Assembly: GCF_013912065.1 (NCBI RefSeq)
Contig: NZ_JACESA010000001.1
Location: 310,001-374,000, forward strand
From: Brevundimonas sp.
Lineage (GTDB): Bacteria > Pseudomonadota > Alphaproteobacteria > Caulobacterales > Caulobacteraceae
Length of the DNA: 64,000 nt
Reading direction: 5' to 3'
Every line of letters begins with the position of its first letter. Within the stretch, counting starts at the first letter, position 1. The notes beneath the pieces are model-generated. The model made no database searches, was not told the DNA's origin, and saw only the letters and a list, made by a program, of their open reading frames with translations. Below, one piece after another: positions 7,053-16,316 of this stretch. Position numbers and translations under genes: made by a program.

Positions 7053-9778
7053 CCGATCTCGCTGAGCCGCGCCAGCGCCGCCTGCAGCCTGGCCTTGCCT
7101 GTCTCGGCTTCGGCCAGCTTGGCCCGCTGTTCGTCGACGACTTCCGGCGCCGCGCGCGACACGAAATTGGGATTGCCCAGCTTCTTGTTCACATGGCCGA
7201 TATCGCTCTCGAAGACGGCGATCTCCCTCTCCAGACGCGCCCGTTCGGCGGTCAGATCGATGATCCCGGCCAGCGACAGGGCCGCCGTCGATCCGCCCGA
7301 CACGAAGGTGACGGCGCCGGTCGGCGCGGCCTCGGCCGACGACAGCTCGGACACGCGACCCAGGGTCAGGATCAGGTCACGGTGACGGGCGATTCGCTCG
7401 GCCGTGACCGTGTCGGGGGCGACGAAGGCCAGCGGCGGCTTGGCCGAGGGCGGCACGTTCATCTCGGCGCGCAGGGCGCGGATCTCGCCGACCAGATCGA
7501 CCAGCCAGCCGATCTCGGCCTCGGCCGAGGCGTCGACGAAATCGTCCGGCAGCACCGGCCATTCGGCGCCGATCAGCAGGGTCTCGCGAGGCGGCCCTTC
7601 CTTGCCCAGTTCGGCCCACAGCTCCTCGGTGATGAAGGGCATGACCGGGTGCAGCAGTTTCAGCGTCTGGTCCAGCGTCCAGGCGGTCATGGCCCGCGTC
7701 TCGGCCTTGGCGGCCTCGTCGGCGCCCTGGAAGACCGGCTTGGCCAGTTCCAGATACCAGTCGCAGAAGACGTTCCAGACGAACCGGTACAGGGCGCCCG
7801 CCGCATCGTCGAACCGTCCGCCCTCGACGGCTTCGGACACGGCGCGCTCGGCCTTGGTCAGTTCGCCCCGGATCCAGCGGTTGATCGTCTGTTCGACAGT
7901 CGCGGGATCGAAGCCCTCGACACGACGCGCCTCGTTCATCTGGCTGAAGCGGGCGGCGTTCCACAGTTTGGTGCCGAAATTCCGATAGCCTTCAATCCGT
8001 TGCTTCGACAGCTTGATGTCGCGCGTGCCCGACAGAATGGCCATGGTGAAGCGCAACGGATCGGCGCCCAGTTCGTCGATGATGCCCAGCGGGTCGATGA
8101 CGTTCCCCTTGGACTTAGACATCTTCTGGCCCTTCTCGTCGCGGACCAGGCCGTTGATGATGACCCGTTTGAACGGAACCTCATCCATGAAGTGGAGCCC
8201 CATCATCATCATCCGGGCGACCCAGAAGAAGATGATGTCCGCCGCCGTCACCAGGTCGCTGGTCGGATAGAACCGCTGCAGATCCTCGGTCTTCTCAGGC
8301 CAGCCCATGGTCGAGAACGGCCATAGGGCCGAGCTGAACCAGGTGTCCAGAACATCCTCGTCCTGGGTCAAGGCGACCTCGGAATCATAGTCCGCCATCG
8401 CCAGTTCGCGGGCGTCTTCCTCGGTCTCGGCGACATAGATCTCGCCGCCCGGCCCATACCAGGCGGGGATGCGGTGTCCCCACCACAGCTGGCGGCTGAT
8501 GCACCAGGGCTCGATGTTGCGCAGCCACTCGAAATAGATCTTCTCGTACGACTTCGGCTCGAACACCGTCTCGCCCTGCTCCACCGCCTTCAGCGCCGGC
8601 TGGGCCAGGACATGGGCGTCGACGTACCACTGGTCCGTCAGCCACGGCTCGATGACCACGCCCGACCGGTCGCCGTGCGGGACGAGGTGTTTGGTCTTCT
8701 CGATCTCGCGCAGCCAGCCCTCTTCCTCGGCGCGGGCGACGATGGCCTTGCGCGCGGCGAACCGGTCGAGACCGACATAGTCGCCGGGCACGTCCGGCGT
8801 ATCCACGTCGGTGATCCGTCCGAAGGCGTCCAGGATGTTCAGCGACGGCAGCCCCGCCCGCTTGCCGACGCCGAAGTCGTTGAAATCGTGCGCCGGCGTG
8901 ATCTTCACCGCGCCCGACCCCTTGGTCGGATCGGCATAGTCGTCGGCGACGATGGGAATGCGACGCCCGACGATGGGCAGGGTCACAAACTGGCCGACCA
9001 GCCCCTTGTACCGCTCGTCCTCGGGATGGACCGCAACGCCGGTGTCGCCCAGCATGGTCTCCGGCCGGGTCGTCGCCACCACGATGAAGTCGCGCGTCTC
9101 CCATTCCGTCGCCTTGCCGTCCTCGTCGAAGGCGACCGGATGCTCATAGGTCACGCCGTCGGCCAGCGGATAGGCGAAATGCCAATAGGCCCCATCGACC
9201 TCGCGCTGCTCGACCTCCAGGTCCGAAATGGCGGTCTGGAAATGCGGATCCCAGTTCACCAGCCGCTTGTCACGATAGATCAGGCCTTCCTTGTGCAACT
9301 GGACGAAGACCTTGCGGACGGCGGCGTTCAGCCCCTCGTCCAGGGTGAACCGTTCGCGGCTCCAGTCGCAGGACGCGCCCAGACGACGCAGCTGCTGCAC
9401 GATGGCCCCGCCCGACTCAGCCTTCCATTCCCAGACCTTGTCGATGAAGGCGTCGCGGCCCATGTCGCGCCGCCCGACGTTTCCGCTCGCCGCCAGCTGG
9501 CGTTCGACCACCATCTGGGTGGCGATGCCGGCATGGTCCGTGCCCGGCAGCCACAGCACCGCCTTGCCCTTCATCCGGTGATAGCGGGCCAGGATGTCCT
9601 GCAGCGTATTGTTCAGCGCATGGCCGACATGCAGGCTGCCCGTGACGTTCGGCGGCGGGATGACGATCGAATAGGCGCCTGCCGCTCCCTCTGTCTTGGG
9701 CGCGAACAGGCCGCTCTCTTCCCACTGGGCGTAGAGGCGGGGTTCGGCGGCCTGGGGTTCGAAGGTCTTCTCGAGCAT
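7049..9778 (-). CDS. valS: Valyl-tRNA synthetase
   Basis: A 909-residue class I aminoacyl-tRNA synthetase charging tRNA-Val. The HIGH-type motif is in [14 protein letters not shown] near residue 45, the KMSKS motif in [14 protein letters not shown], and the C-terminal segment ([20 protein letters not shown]) is the family's coiled coil. The editing domain is present between them. The ATG at 9778 (MLEKTFEPQ) is preferred over one at 9829, because AAAGAAGA lies just upstream and homologues begin there. It is followed by tlyA with a 4-bp overlap. Confidence 0.95.
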   Translation of the reverse strand: MLEKTFEPQAAEPRLYAQWEESGLFAPKTEGAAGAYSIVIPPPNVTGSLHVGHALNNTLQDILARYHRMKGKAVLWLPGTDHAGIATQMVVERQLAASGNVGRRDMGRDAFIDKVWEWKAESGGAIVQQLRRLGASCDWSRERFTLDEGLNAAVRKVFVQLHKEGLIYRDKRLVNWDPHFQTAISDLEVEQREVDGAYWHFAYPLADGVTYEHPVAFDEDGKATEWETRDFIVVATTRPETMLGDTGVAVHPEDERYKGLVGQFVTLPIVGRRIPIVADDYADPTKGSGAVKITPAHDFNDFGVGKRAGLPSLNILDAFGRITDVDTPDVPGDYVGLDRFAARKAIVARAEEEGWLREIEKTKHLVPHGDRSGVVIEPWLTDQWYVDAHVLAQPALKAVEQGETVFEPKSYEKIYFEWLRNIEPWCISRQLWWGHRIPAWYGPGGEIYVAETEEDARELAMADYDSEVALTQDEDVLDTWFSSALWPFSTMGWPEKTEDLQRFYPTSDLVTAADIIFFWVARMMMMGLHFMDEVPFKRVIINGLVRDEKGQKMSKSKGNVIDPLGIIDELGADPLRFTMAILSGTRDIKLSKQRIEGYRNFGTKLWNAARFSQMNEARRVEGFDPATVEQTINRWIRGELTKAERAVSEAVEGGRFDDAAGALYRFVWNVFCDWYLELAKPVFQGADEAAKAETRAMTAWTLDQTLKLLHPVMPFITEELWAELGKEGPPRETLLIGAEWPVLPDDFVDASAEAEIGWLVDLVGEIRALRAEMNVPPSAKPPLAFVAPDTVTAERIARHRDLILTLGRVSELSSAEAAPTGAVTFVSGGSTAALSLAGIIDLTAERARLEREIAVFESDIGHVNKKLGNPNFVSRAAPEVVDEQRAKLAEAETGKARLQAALARLSEIG

Positions 9779-9824
9779 GGGTCTTCTTTGAGCGTTGGCG
9801 TGCGGCGACGCACGGGCCTCGAAT

Positions 9825-9854
9825 GACAAAGGGCGGCCCCTGCAGGAGCCGCCC
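9825..9854 (-). terminator. Terminator after popZ
   Basis: On the reverse strand a near-perfect hairpin (9854-9831; arms GGGCGGC/GCCGCCC with inner palindrome CCTGCAGG) is followed by TTTGTC. It lies between the popZ stop and the valS start. Confidence 0.7.
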
Positions 9855-9882
9855 CTCGATTAGTCTTCGGTGAAGCGAAGGG

Positions 9883-10515
9883 CTAGGCGCTGCGCGCGAT
9901 GCGTTCGACTTCCTTCTGCACCGCCGCCTGGACGATGCCGGGCAGATTACTGTCCAGCCAGTCCTTCAGAAGCGGACGCAGCATCTCGGCGACCATGGCC
10001 TCGACCGTGTTGCCGCTGACGAAAGGCATCTCGCCGGAGCCGCCGGCCGGCGCGGCTTCGGGCTTCTTGAACGAGGCGGCGAGACCGGCGAAGGCCGAGG
10101 CGGCGCTGGCGGCCGCGCTTTCGCCGACCAGGGAATCATAGGCCGGCGCGGGCTCCGGAGCGGACGTCTCGGCCGGGGCCTCGGGCTCGGGCGCGGTCTC
10201 GACGATATCGAGATCGCCGATGGTCTCCGAAGGCGGTCCTTCATAGAGTTCGGTCAGTTCCAGCACGTCGTCTTCAGCGGCTGCGGGCTCGGGCGCCGGC
10301 TCGGCCGGGGCCGCGAAAATATTCTCGACCGGGGCCGGCTCGGGCTCGGGCGTGGGTTCGGCCGCCGCGACGGGTTCCGGTTCAGGGGCGGGAGCCGGTT
10401 CAGGCGTCGCCGCGGCCGGCGGGGTCTCGGCCGGTGCATCGTCTTCCGAGATGATCCGGCGAATCGACGCCAGGATCTCCTCCATGGTGGGTTCCTGGGC
10501 GGACTGATCGGTCAT
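9883..10515 (-). CDS. popZ: Polar organizing protein PopZ
   Basis: A 210-residue protein with the characteristic PopZ layout. A conserved N-terminal helix (EPTMEEILASIRRIISEDD) is followed by a long Pro/Glu/Ala-rich disordered middle (about residues 25-130) and a C-terminal helical oligomerisation region (VEAMVAEMLRPLLKDWL to the end). In Caulobacter, PopZ forms a polar scaffold that anchors ParB-parS and recruits cell-cycle factors. The middle is acidic and low-complexity, as expected for condensate behaviour. It lies between tolC and valS; its presence is the best taxonomic marker in the window. Confidence 0.93.
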   Translation of the reverse strand: MTDQSAQEPTMEEILASIRRIISEDDAPAETPPAAATPEPAPAPEPEPVAAAEPTPEPEPAPVENIFAAPAEPAPEPAAAEDDVLELTELYEGPPSETIGDLDIVETAPEPEAPAETSAPEPAPAYDSLVGESAAASAASAFAGLAASFKKPEAAPAGGSGEMPFVSGNTVEAMVAEMLRPLLKDWLDSNLPGIVQAAVQKEVERIARSA

Positions 10516-10636
10516 GACTTAACCTTGGGGAGGCCTGGAATGAAACTGGTGCGTCGAGGACGCGCCCCAAACGCCATGCACGGGTCGGGGACCAGAAGAC
10601 GACGTCCTCTCGACCCCACGATAGTGTCGTCGCATC

Positions 10637-10664
10637 AACGCCCGCCAGAATCAACGGGCGTTTT
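10637..10664. terminator. Hairpin after tolC
   Basis: AACGCCCG (10637-10644) pairs with CGGGCGTT (10655-10662). It lies about 25 bp beyond the tolC stop on the reverse strand. The longer T-run is on the forward side and only TT follows on the tolC side, so termination of tolC is plausible but not strong. Confidence 0.5.
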
Positions 10665-10688
10665 GAACGTCTTTCCCCAGGTCCCGTG

Positions 10689-12224
10689 TCAACTGCGAGG
10701 CGCGGTGCGAACGACCTCGCCCTTCAGTTGGGCGTCGATCGGCGCATCGGGCGCGTCGTCGGCGTCGACGACCGGCGGCGCGGCCACGCGATCCAGGGCC
10801 TCGATTACGCCGTCCCACGGCAGACCGCCGCGATTGCGCACGCGGTCATAGTTGGCCTTGGCGTCATAGACGTCGAGGTTGGCGTTCAGATTCTCACCCT
10901 CCAGCTGGCCCATGGCGGATAGCAGCGAGGCGCGGGCCACATATTCGGCGGCCCGAGCGTTCGCCAGCGAGGTCTGCGAGGCGCGCAGGGTCACTTCCTG
11001 GTTCAGCACGTCCAGGGTCGTGCGCAGGCCGACCTGCGCTTCCTGACGCACGCCCTCGGCGGCGACGGAGGCGGCGCGCACGGCTTCTTCGCCGGCCGCG
11101 ACGTTGGCACGGGTCGACAGGACCTGGGCGAAGGCCGAGCTGACATTCTGCAGCACCGTCCGCCGCTCGCCCTCGACGGCGATCTGGGCGGCGTTGGCCT
11201 GCTCCAGCGCCTGGGCGACGCGGGACCGGTTGAGACCGCCGGTGAACAGGGGCACGGACAGGGTGGCGCCGGCGGTGAAGCTGCGGCGGTCGGCCAGCTC
11301 ATCCAGATTGCCCAGATCGGTCGCCGTGCCGCCGTAAGAGGCGGTGGCGCGCACCGAAGGCAGATATTCGGCCCGGGCGGACGCGACGGCGGCCTCGGCG
11401 GCCTGCAGCGAATAACCGGCCGACAGCACACCCGGATTGCGCGCCAGGGCGACTTCCATGGCGGCGTCGAAATCGGTCGGGACGATCGGCAAGGCGGGAG
11501 CCGCCTCCAGGTCGCTGGGCGACTGGCCGACGACGGCGGCATAGGCCGCGCGAGTAGTCGACAACTGGGCCTGGGCGTTGGCCAGATCGGCTTCGGACTG
11601 GGCCAGCGAGGCCTCTGCCTGGGCCACGTCGGTCCGGGTGATCTCACCAACCTCGAAACGCGCGCTGGTCTCGTCGAGCTGACGTTGCAGCACCGCCAGA
11701 TTTTCCTGCCGGATGCGCAGGATTTCCATGTCTCGCGTGACGTTCACATAGGCCTGGATCACCGACAGCATGACCGACTGCTCGATCTCGCGCAGGTTCT
11801 CGCGGCCGGCCATCACATTGGCGCGGGCCCGATCGACCGACAGCGAGGTCCGGCCGGCCGTCCAGATGTTTTGCGACAGGCTGACGCCGACATTGGCCCC
11901 GTCGCTTTCGGACGAGGAACTGGAAATCTGGGTGTCGGGAACGCCGTCGCCGTTGGTGTCCACGAACTGGCTCACGGTCGGAAAATCGCTGCGGGTGTAG
12001 TCTACGCCGGCGGAGGCGCTCAGGGTCGGCCGCAGACCTGACCGCGCCTGGACGACCGTTTCGTCCAGGGCGCGCTGGCTGGCGCGCTGCGCCAGCAGGC
12101 TGGGGTTGGTCTGATAGGCGAGAGCGATCGCTTCCTGCAGCGTCTCGGCCCAGGCGGGAGCGCCCAGGCCGGTCACGAGAGCCATCACTGCGGCCGAGGC
12201 CAGCACACGCGAGCGTTTCAACAT
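10689..12224 (-). CDS. tolC: TolC-family outer membrane efflux protein
   Basis: A 511-residue outer membrane channel of the TolC family, which joins type I secretion or RND efflux pumps across the periplasm. Residues 1-26 form a signal peptide (cleaved after PAWA). The mature part shows the two repeated outer membrane efflux domains rich in coiled-coil helices (LQEAIALAYQTNPSLLAQRA at the start and a second repeat from about residue 250). The C-terminal tail after about residue 450 is divergent and acidic. No partner pump genes are adjacent, so the substrate is open. Confidence 0.9.
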   Translation of the reverse strand: MLKRSRVLASAAVMALVTGLGAPAWAETLQEAIALAYQTNPSLLAQRASQRALDETVVQARSGLRPTLSASAGVDYTRSDFPTVSQFVDTNGDGVPDTQISSSSSESDGANVGVSLSQNIWTAGRTSLSVDRARANVMAGRENLREIEQSVMLSVIQAYVNVTRDMEILRIRQENLAVLQRQLDETSARFEVGEITRTDVAQAEASLAQSEADLANAQAQLSTTRAAYAAVVGQSPSDLEAAPALPIVPTDFDAAMEVALARNPGVLSAGYSLQAAEAAVASARAEYLPSVRATASYGGTATDLGNLDELADRRSFTAGATLSVPLFTGGLNRSRVAQALEQANAAQIAVEGERRTVLQNVSSAFAQVLSTRANVAAGEEAVRAASVAAEGVRQEAQVGLRTTLDVLNQEVTLRASQTSLANARAAEYVARASLLSAMGQLEGENLNANLDVYDAKANYDRVRNRGGLPWDGVIEALDRVAAPPVVDADDAPDAPIDAQLKGEVVRTAPRS

Positions 12225-12348
12225 TGTCCGTCCTTGCCTGACGCCCCCCGGGACGCCCGAATGTCATCAGGCGTAACTGCGGCCTCATTCGACCATACGC
12301 CAGTTAAGTTTTCTTCACGCTACACGGCGCAAGACCTCACGGCCTCCG

Positions 12349-12978
12349 TCAGAGCGCGAAACTGTGGGTGGGCGTCAGTTCGGCGAGCAGGGCCGGCGAC
12401 GAATCGAACAGTTCACGGCGCGACAGCCCCTCGCGACCCTTCACATAGAGAGCCGCCTTGCCGATGGCGCCGCGACGTTCGACCACGACCATCCGGCCGC
12501 CGACGCGCAATGCGCGACCCCAGGCTTCCGGCAAGGCCGCCACGCCGCCTTCGCAGACGATCAGGTCCCATCCCTCGCCGGTCGGCGTGGCCAGGGGCGC
12601 GACGACCGTCTTCACCCCCTCTTCCGCCAGCGCCTCGCCGACCACGTCGAACACGGCCTGGTCCGCTTCCTGGGCCGTGACCGTCAGGCCCATGCGGGCC
12701 AGAACAGCGGCGGCGTAGGGGGCGGCGATGGCGAGCGCCTTCTCCCCCTCCCGCGCATCGGCGGCCTGCAACAGCTTGGACACGTCCCGCGCCGGCATCA
12801 GCCTGCGGTCGCCGGCGATCTCGACCGACGCATCGGAATAGGCGGCGAAGACCCGGTCGGGCGCGCAGTAGCGCTCGCGCGGCGTCTCCATCATGGCCAT
12901 GTGAATCTCATGGCTGGTGACGTCGTTCACGCGAACCTGCGAGTCGACCAGGGCCTTGCGCTCGGCGGTGAAATCCAT
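12349..12978 (-). CDS. Protein-L-isoaspartate methyltransferase-like protein, degenerate SAM motif
   Basis: A 209-residue protein resembling the PCMT (protein-L-isoaspartate O-methyltransferase) family in its N-terminal segment (VDSQVRVNDVTSHEIHMAMMETPRERY) and Rossmann strand order. The glycine-rich SAM loop expected after LMPARDVSKLLQAADAREGEKAL is replaced by AIAAPYAAAVLARMG, with no GxGxG. It may therefore be catalytically weak or inactive. It is upstream of tolC on the same strand with a gap of about 120 bp. The family is fairly sure; the activity is not. Confidence 0.7.
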   Translation of the reverse strand: MDFTAERKALVDSQVRVNDVTSHEIHMAMMETPRERYCAPDRVFAAYSDASVEIAGDRRLMPARDVSKLLQAADAREGEKALAIAAPYAAAVLARMGLTVTAQEADQAVFDVVGEALAEEGVKTVVAPLATPTGEGWDLIVCEGGVAALPEAWGRALRVGGRMVVVERRGAIGKAALYVKGREGLSRRELFDSSPALLAELTPTHSFAL

Positions 12979-13111
12979 CTTTGGGCAGCCTTCAATCGAT
13001 AGTCGGGGAGGAAATCTCGCGCGCTTATAGTTCCGTGCGTTGCAGCGGACAATCCGATCTGATAGCGAACGCCCCTCGCGATGACCGCCCCCGAGAAATC
13101 GGGGATAAAGC

Positions 13112-13185
13112 GGCCTGATGGCGGAGTGGTGACGCAGAGGACTGCAAATCCTTGCACCCGGGTTCGATTCCCGGTCAGGCCTCCA
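13112..13185 (+). tRNA. tRNA-Cys (anticodon GCA)
   Basis: The 7-bp acceptor stem pairs GGCCTGA (13112-13118) with TCAGGCC (13175-13181), followed by T and an encoded CCA. The anticodon stem GAGGA/TCCTT encloses CTGCAAA with anticodon GCA, and the T-loop GGTTCGATTCC is canonical. A terminator follows 15 bp later. Confidence 0.95.
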
Positions 13186-13200
13186 TCGCGACGACCGAAG

Positions 13201-13235
13201 AAAAGGCGCGGATCGCAGGATCCGCGCCTTTTTCG
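13201..13235 (+). terminator. Terminator after tRNA-Cys
   Basis: AAAAGGCGCGGATC (13201-13214) pairs perfectly with GATCCGCGCCTTTT (13219-13232) around a GCAG loop, continuing into TTTCG. Confidence 0.92.
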
Positions 13236-13256
13236 TTTCGGCCAGGCGTCAATGGA

Positions 13257-13370
13257 TCAGATGGGCGCGGTGATCCAGCCGATCAGCCCCGCCGCGCCCA
13301 GACCGACGGCCCCGACCGCGACGAACAAGGCGGCTCGCACGTTCCGGTTCAGGAAATACAGGATGTTCAT
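13257..13370 (-). CDS. 37-residue membrane microprotein
   Basis: A short frame encodes MNILYFLNRNVRAALFVAVG and then a continuing hydrophobic stretch to GWITAPI. It has a short polar N-terminus with two arginines and one clear membrane-spanning helix (about residues 12-33). A GGGGGGA sequence sits 7-8 bp before the ATG at 13370, and the frame lies in a gap otherwise empty between the tRNA-Cys terminator and the SpoU gene. Charge distribution and Shine-Dalgarno support it; there is no family assignment. The function is unknown. Confidence 0.55.
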   Translation of the reverse strand: MNILYFLNRNVRAALFVAVGAVGLGAAGLIGWITAPI

Positions 13371-13443
13371 CGGTCGTCCCCCCAGCCAGCCGATGGTCGC
13401 CATACTTTCGGCCGGCCCGCAAGGTGTACAAAAGCTTAACGGC

Positions 13444-14268
13444 CTAACATCCTGGTGAGCGCGTGGGGCCGACGCTGGCGACCTGGTGCAGGGCCAGGGC
13501 GCTGGTCACGGCGACATTGAGGGAATCGAACCCTCCCGCCATCGGCACCCCGACGGCGCGGCAGCGATCGATCACCGCGCGCGGCAGGCCCGGCCCCTCC
13601 GATCCCACCATCACGGCGACCGGGCCGCCGCGACGATAATCGGCCAGTCTCTGGGTGGCGCTGGGGGTCAGAGCCAGAACCTCGACGCCCGCCGCCTGCA
13701 TCGCCTCCACCAGAGCCTCCGCCGCCTCAGGACGCGCGGACGGCGTCCGCAGCACGGCGCCGACCGACACCCGGATGGCCTTGCGATAAAAGGGATCGCA
13801 GCAGGTCTGGTCCAGCAGGACCGCCCGCGCGCCGAAGGCGGCCGCATTGCGGAACAGGCCGCCCATATTGTCGTGATTGCCTATGCCGCTCGCGATCAGG
13901 AAGACATCGTCGTCGGCGACCGTCTCCAGGATCGTCCCGACCGAAGGCGCGACGGGCTTCTCCCCCAGGGCCAGGATGCCGCGATGAAGGGGAAAGCCGG
14001 CGACCCGGTCCAGGACCGCCTGACCGACGACATAGACCGGGGTCGCCTCTGGCAGGGCGTCTATGACGTCCTTCAGAGCCTCCGCACGCTTCTCCGCCAG
14101 CAGCAGGGCGCGTGGCCGGCACAGGGAGGCGGACGACGCCAGAACCCGCAGCACCACCTCCCCCTCCGCGACGAACAGGCCCTCGCGTCCCGTCAGGTCG
14201 CGTTCGCGGATATCGCGGAAGCCGGCGATCCGGGGGTCTTCGGGGTCAATGATTGAGATCGTGCGCAT
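13444..14268 (-). CDS. SpoU/TrmH-family RNA 2'-O-ribose methyltransferase
   Basis: A 274-residue SPOUT-class enzyme. The N-terminal part (DLTGREGLFVAEGEVVLRVL) is the L30e-like substrate-binding domain. The C-terminal knotted domain carries the three family motifs: GNHDNMGGLFRNAAAFGA, VGSEGPGLPRAVI and SLNVAVTSALALHQV, which form the SAM-binding knot. Family members methylate ribose in tRNA or rRNA; the target position cannot be told from sequence. It reads away from tRNA-Asn. Confidence 0.88.
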   Translation of the reverse strand: MRTISIIDPEDPRIAGFRDIRERDLTGREGLFVAEGEVVLRVLASSASLCRPRALLLAEKRAEALKDVIDALPEATPVYVVGQAVLDRVAGFPLHRGILALGEKPVAPSVGTILETVADDDVFLIASGIGNHDNMGGLFRNAAAFGARAVLLDQTCCDPFYRKAIRVSVGAVLRTPSARPEAAEALVEAMQAAGVEVLALTPSATQRLADYRRGGPVAVMVGSEGPGLPRAVIDRCRAVGVPMAGGFDSLNVAVTSALALHQVASVGPTRSPGC

Positions 14269-14330
14269 TCGTCATTTTTCCCATTGCACGAATCCAAAGG
14301 CCGCTGCTATAGGCCCGCCTCCCGAGCAGT

Positions 14331-14405
14331 TCCGCGGTAGCTCAGTGGTAGAGCAGCCGACTGTTAATCGGCTGGTCGTAGGTTCGAATCCTACCCGCGG
14401 AGCCA
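14331..14405 (+). tRNA. tRNA-Asn (anticodon GTT)
   Basis: The acceptor stem TCCGCGG (14331-14337) pairs with CCGCGGA, followed by G and an encoded CCA. The anticodon stem CCGAC/TCGG encloses CTGTTAA (anticodon GTT), and the T-arm GTAGGTTCGAATCCTAC is perfect. Confidence 0.95.
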
Positions 14406-14638
14406 CTCGGTGAAGCCCTTCAAGCTGGGCAGCCCCACTACATCGACATCACGGCCGCCCAGACGGGCGACGCGCGCCTGCGGTTCGCATCGCATGGAGC
14501 GGGCGCCCACGCTCGTGAGGCCGTCGGATTCTGTAAATATGGAAGACGGCCCGCTTCATCGCGGACCTTTGGCGCAATTGCGAAGGGGCCGCCCGAAAGC
14601 GACCCCTTAATCCGCCATACAACCCAAAAAAGGTCAGA

Positions 14639-14683
14639 TGGTCGGAGCGACAGGATTCGAACCTGCGACCCCTTGACCCCCAG
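14639..14683 (-). other. attL: displaced 3' end of tRNA-Pro(GGG)
   Basis: Read on the reverse strand, these 45 bp are the 3' part of a tRNA. They comprise the anticodon loop TGGGGGT, the 3' anticodon stem GTCAA, the variable loop, T-arm GCAGGTTCGAATCCTGT, acceptor GCTCCG, A and CCA. Similarity to a tRNA ends at the anticodon loop; the upstream sequence (GGCCGC) cannot form the 5' half. A tyrosine integrase gene starts 157 bp away. This is the classical footprint of integration into a tRNA gene. The complete tRNA-Pro should sit at the other end of the element, beyond this window. Confidence 0.85.
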
Positions 14684-14700
14684 CGGCCTCCAATGCCTTT

Positions 14701-14720
14701 TCAGGACTGTTCAGGACTGT
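14701..14720. repeat. Tandem 10-bp repeat, candidate integrase arm sites
   Basis: TCAGGACTGT occurs twice in direct tandem, 18 bp inside the tRNA-Pro fragment and about 120 bp before the integrase start. Short direct repeats next to the crossover site are typical arm-type binding sites for tyrosine integrases. Confidence 0.5.
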
Positions 14721-14839
14721 GCTAGTGCATTGTGTAGACGATAATTTTTGACGCGCCGCATTTCATCGCTATTCTACGAGTTCCTGCATTTTGCTCCCCA
14801 TATGCTCCCCAGAATCGGGGCCTGCGGACGAGGAATTCG

Positions 14840-16243
14840 ATGGCTGCGACAAGACTGACGGACCGGACCGTCGCCGCGCTCAAGACTGCCGAGGGCGGGC
14901 GGCTGGAACTCTGGGACACCGACCTGAGAGGTCTCTATCTACGCGTTTCCGGGCATTCAAAAGTCTGGGGCTATCGCTACCGCCGCCCTGACGGGACCCA
15001 GCCCCGTGTCCGCCTGGGCCGGTATGTGTCGCCGGACCAGGCCGGCGGGGACAAGCAGGCGCTGACCGTTGCCGGCGCTCGCGCCAAGGCTCGGAAGCTT
15101 CAGACGGATGTCGATGCCGGCCGTGATCCGGCGATCGAGATTCAGGTCGTCAAGGCCGAGGCCAAGGAACAGCCGCTCCGGACCTTCGACGATATGGCGC
15201 AGGGCTACTTCCAGGCGACTGAGAGCGGAGAGTATCGTCCGAGCAAGAAGCGCAAGCGACCGCCCACGATCCTCTCGGAGCGGAACCTCTACAAGAAGCA
15301 CCTGCGCCCGCTCGCCTCCCTCCGAATCGAGGCGGTCACCAAGGCCGTCGTGCGCACGCGTCTCCGGGACATCCTGCAGGAGGGCAAGGGCGTGACTTCG
15401 AACCGCGCCCGCAGCCTCATCAGCCAGATCTTCGCCTGGGGCATCACCGAAGACCGTGTTCTCAAGAACCCCGCCCAGCAGTTGGACGATCTCGCAGAGG
15501 AAACGCCGCGCACCCGGGTCCTGAACGACACTGAACTGCGGGCGCTATGGCGCGCGCTCGAGGACACGTCAGGCTATCGACGCCCGCTGCCGAACGGCCG
15601 CGACGAGGCCTTGATGGTCAGCCGGCCGATCCGGATCGCGATCCAGCTGGCGGCGCTCCTGCTCCAGCGGCGCGCAGAGGTCGCCGAGATGAGGGTCGCC
15701 GAACTGGACTTCGCCGAGCGGACCTGGACGATCCCGGCGGGGCGCACCAAGGCCAGCCGCACGACCGTCGTCCCGCTCGGCGAGTTCTCGATCCTGCTGA
15801 TCCGGGAAGCCCTGGCGCTGCGCCCGAAACCTGCCGACGGCGAAAAACCCTCGCCTTTCGTGTTCGTCGGCCGCGGCGAGACGCCCGGCGCGATCCATCC
15901 TTCGGCGATCAGCCACGCCATGCGCGACATTCGGGCGGCGATCGACATCCCCGACATCACGGTCCACGATCTGCGTCGCAGCGGTGCGACCCGGCTCGCC
16001 AAGGCGCGGGTCAGCCCCTTCATCCTGTCCAAGCTGCTCAACCACGCCAACGAGCTCGGCGGCGGCTCTTCGATCACGATGTCGGTCTACGTCCAGCACG
16101 ACTATCTGGAGGAGAAGCGCGAAGCGATCGAATGCCTGGAGCGCCTGATCCTCGCCGCGGTGCGTCCTGGAACCGAGCTTGAGGAGCCCCCTCCCCAGGC
16201 CTTGCCGGCGCCGGCGCGATTGCTCTTCCATGAACCGGCTTAG
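14840..16243 (+). CDS. int: Tyrosine-type site-specific integrase
   Basis: A 467-residue integrase. The N-terminal DUF4102-type arm-binding domain (TDRTVAALKTAEGGRLELWD) is followed by a core-binding SAM-like domain and the catalytic domain. Active-site residues are recognisable: Arg in LLLQRRAEVAEM, His-Arg in VHDLRRSGAT, His in LLNHAN and the nucleophilic Tyr in SVYVQHDYLEEKREAIE (the QHDY tyrosine is the likelier nucleophile). The gene lies next to the tRNA-Pro fragment it presumably recognises. Integrases of this class recombine within tRNA anticodon or T-loops, which agrees with the break in the tRNA. Confidence 0.93.
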   Translation: MAATRLTDRTVAALKTAEGGRLELWDTDLRGLYLRVSGHSKVWGYRYRRPDGTQPRVRLGRYVSPDQAGGDKQALTVAGARAKARKLQTDVDAGRDPAIEIQVVKAEAKEQPLRTFDDMAQGYFQATESGEYRPSKKRKRPPTILSERNLYKKHLRPLASLRIEAVTKAVVRTRLRDILQEGKGVTSNRARSLISQIFAWGITEDRVLKNPAQQLDDLAEETPRTRVLNDTELRALWRALEDTSGYRRPLPNGRDEALMVSRPIRIAIQLAALLLQRRAEVAEMRVAELDFAERTWTIPAGRTKASRTTVVPLGEFSILLIREALALRPKPADGEKPSPFVFVGRGETPGAIHPSAISHAMRDIRAAIDIPDITVHDLRRSGATRLAKARVSPFILSKLLNHANELGGGSSITMSVYVQHDYLEEKREAIECLERLILAAVRPGTELEEPPPQALPAPARLLFHEPA

Positions 16244-16316
16244 TGGCCATGGCGAACCGACCGATCTTGAAACCTCAGTCGGCGAGGATTAAATGATCTC
16301 TCAGGAGAGAACAATT

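Noticed and set aside
8474-9826. Long open frame antisense to valS (450 codons)
   Set aside because: GC-rich coding DNA often leaves opposite frames open. The sequence is His/Arg/Gln-rich with no domain, and valS is certain here.
14410-14610. 66-codon frame between tRNA-Asn and attL
   Set aside because: Very basic, no ribosome-binding site, no similarity; likely noncoding.
14639-14683. Functional tRNA-Pro gene
   Set aside because: The 5' half (acceptor, D-arm and 5' anticodon stem) is missing; only the 3' part is present.
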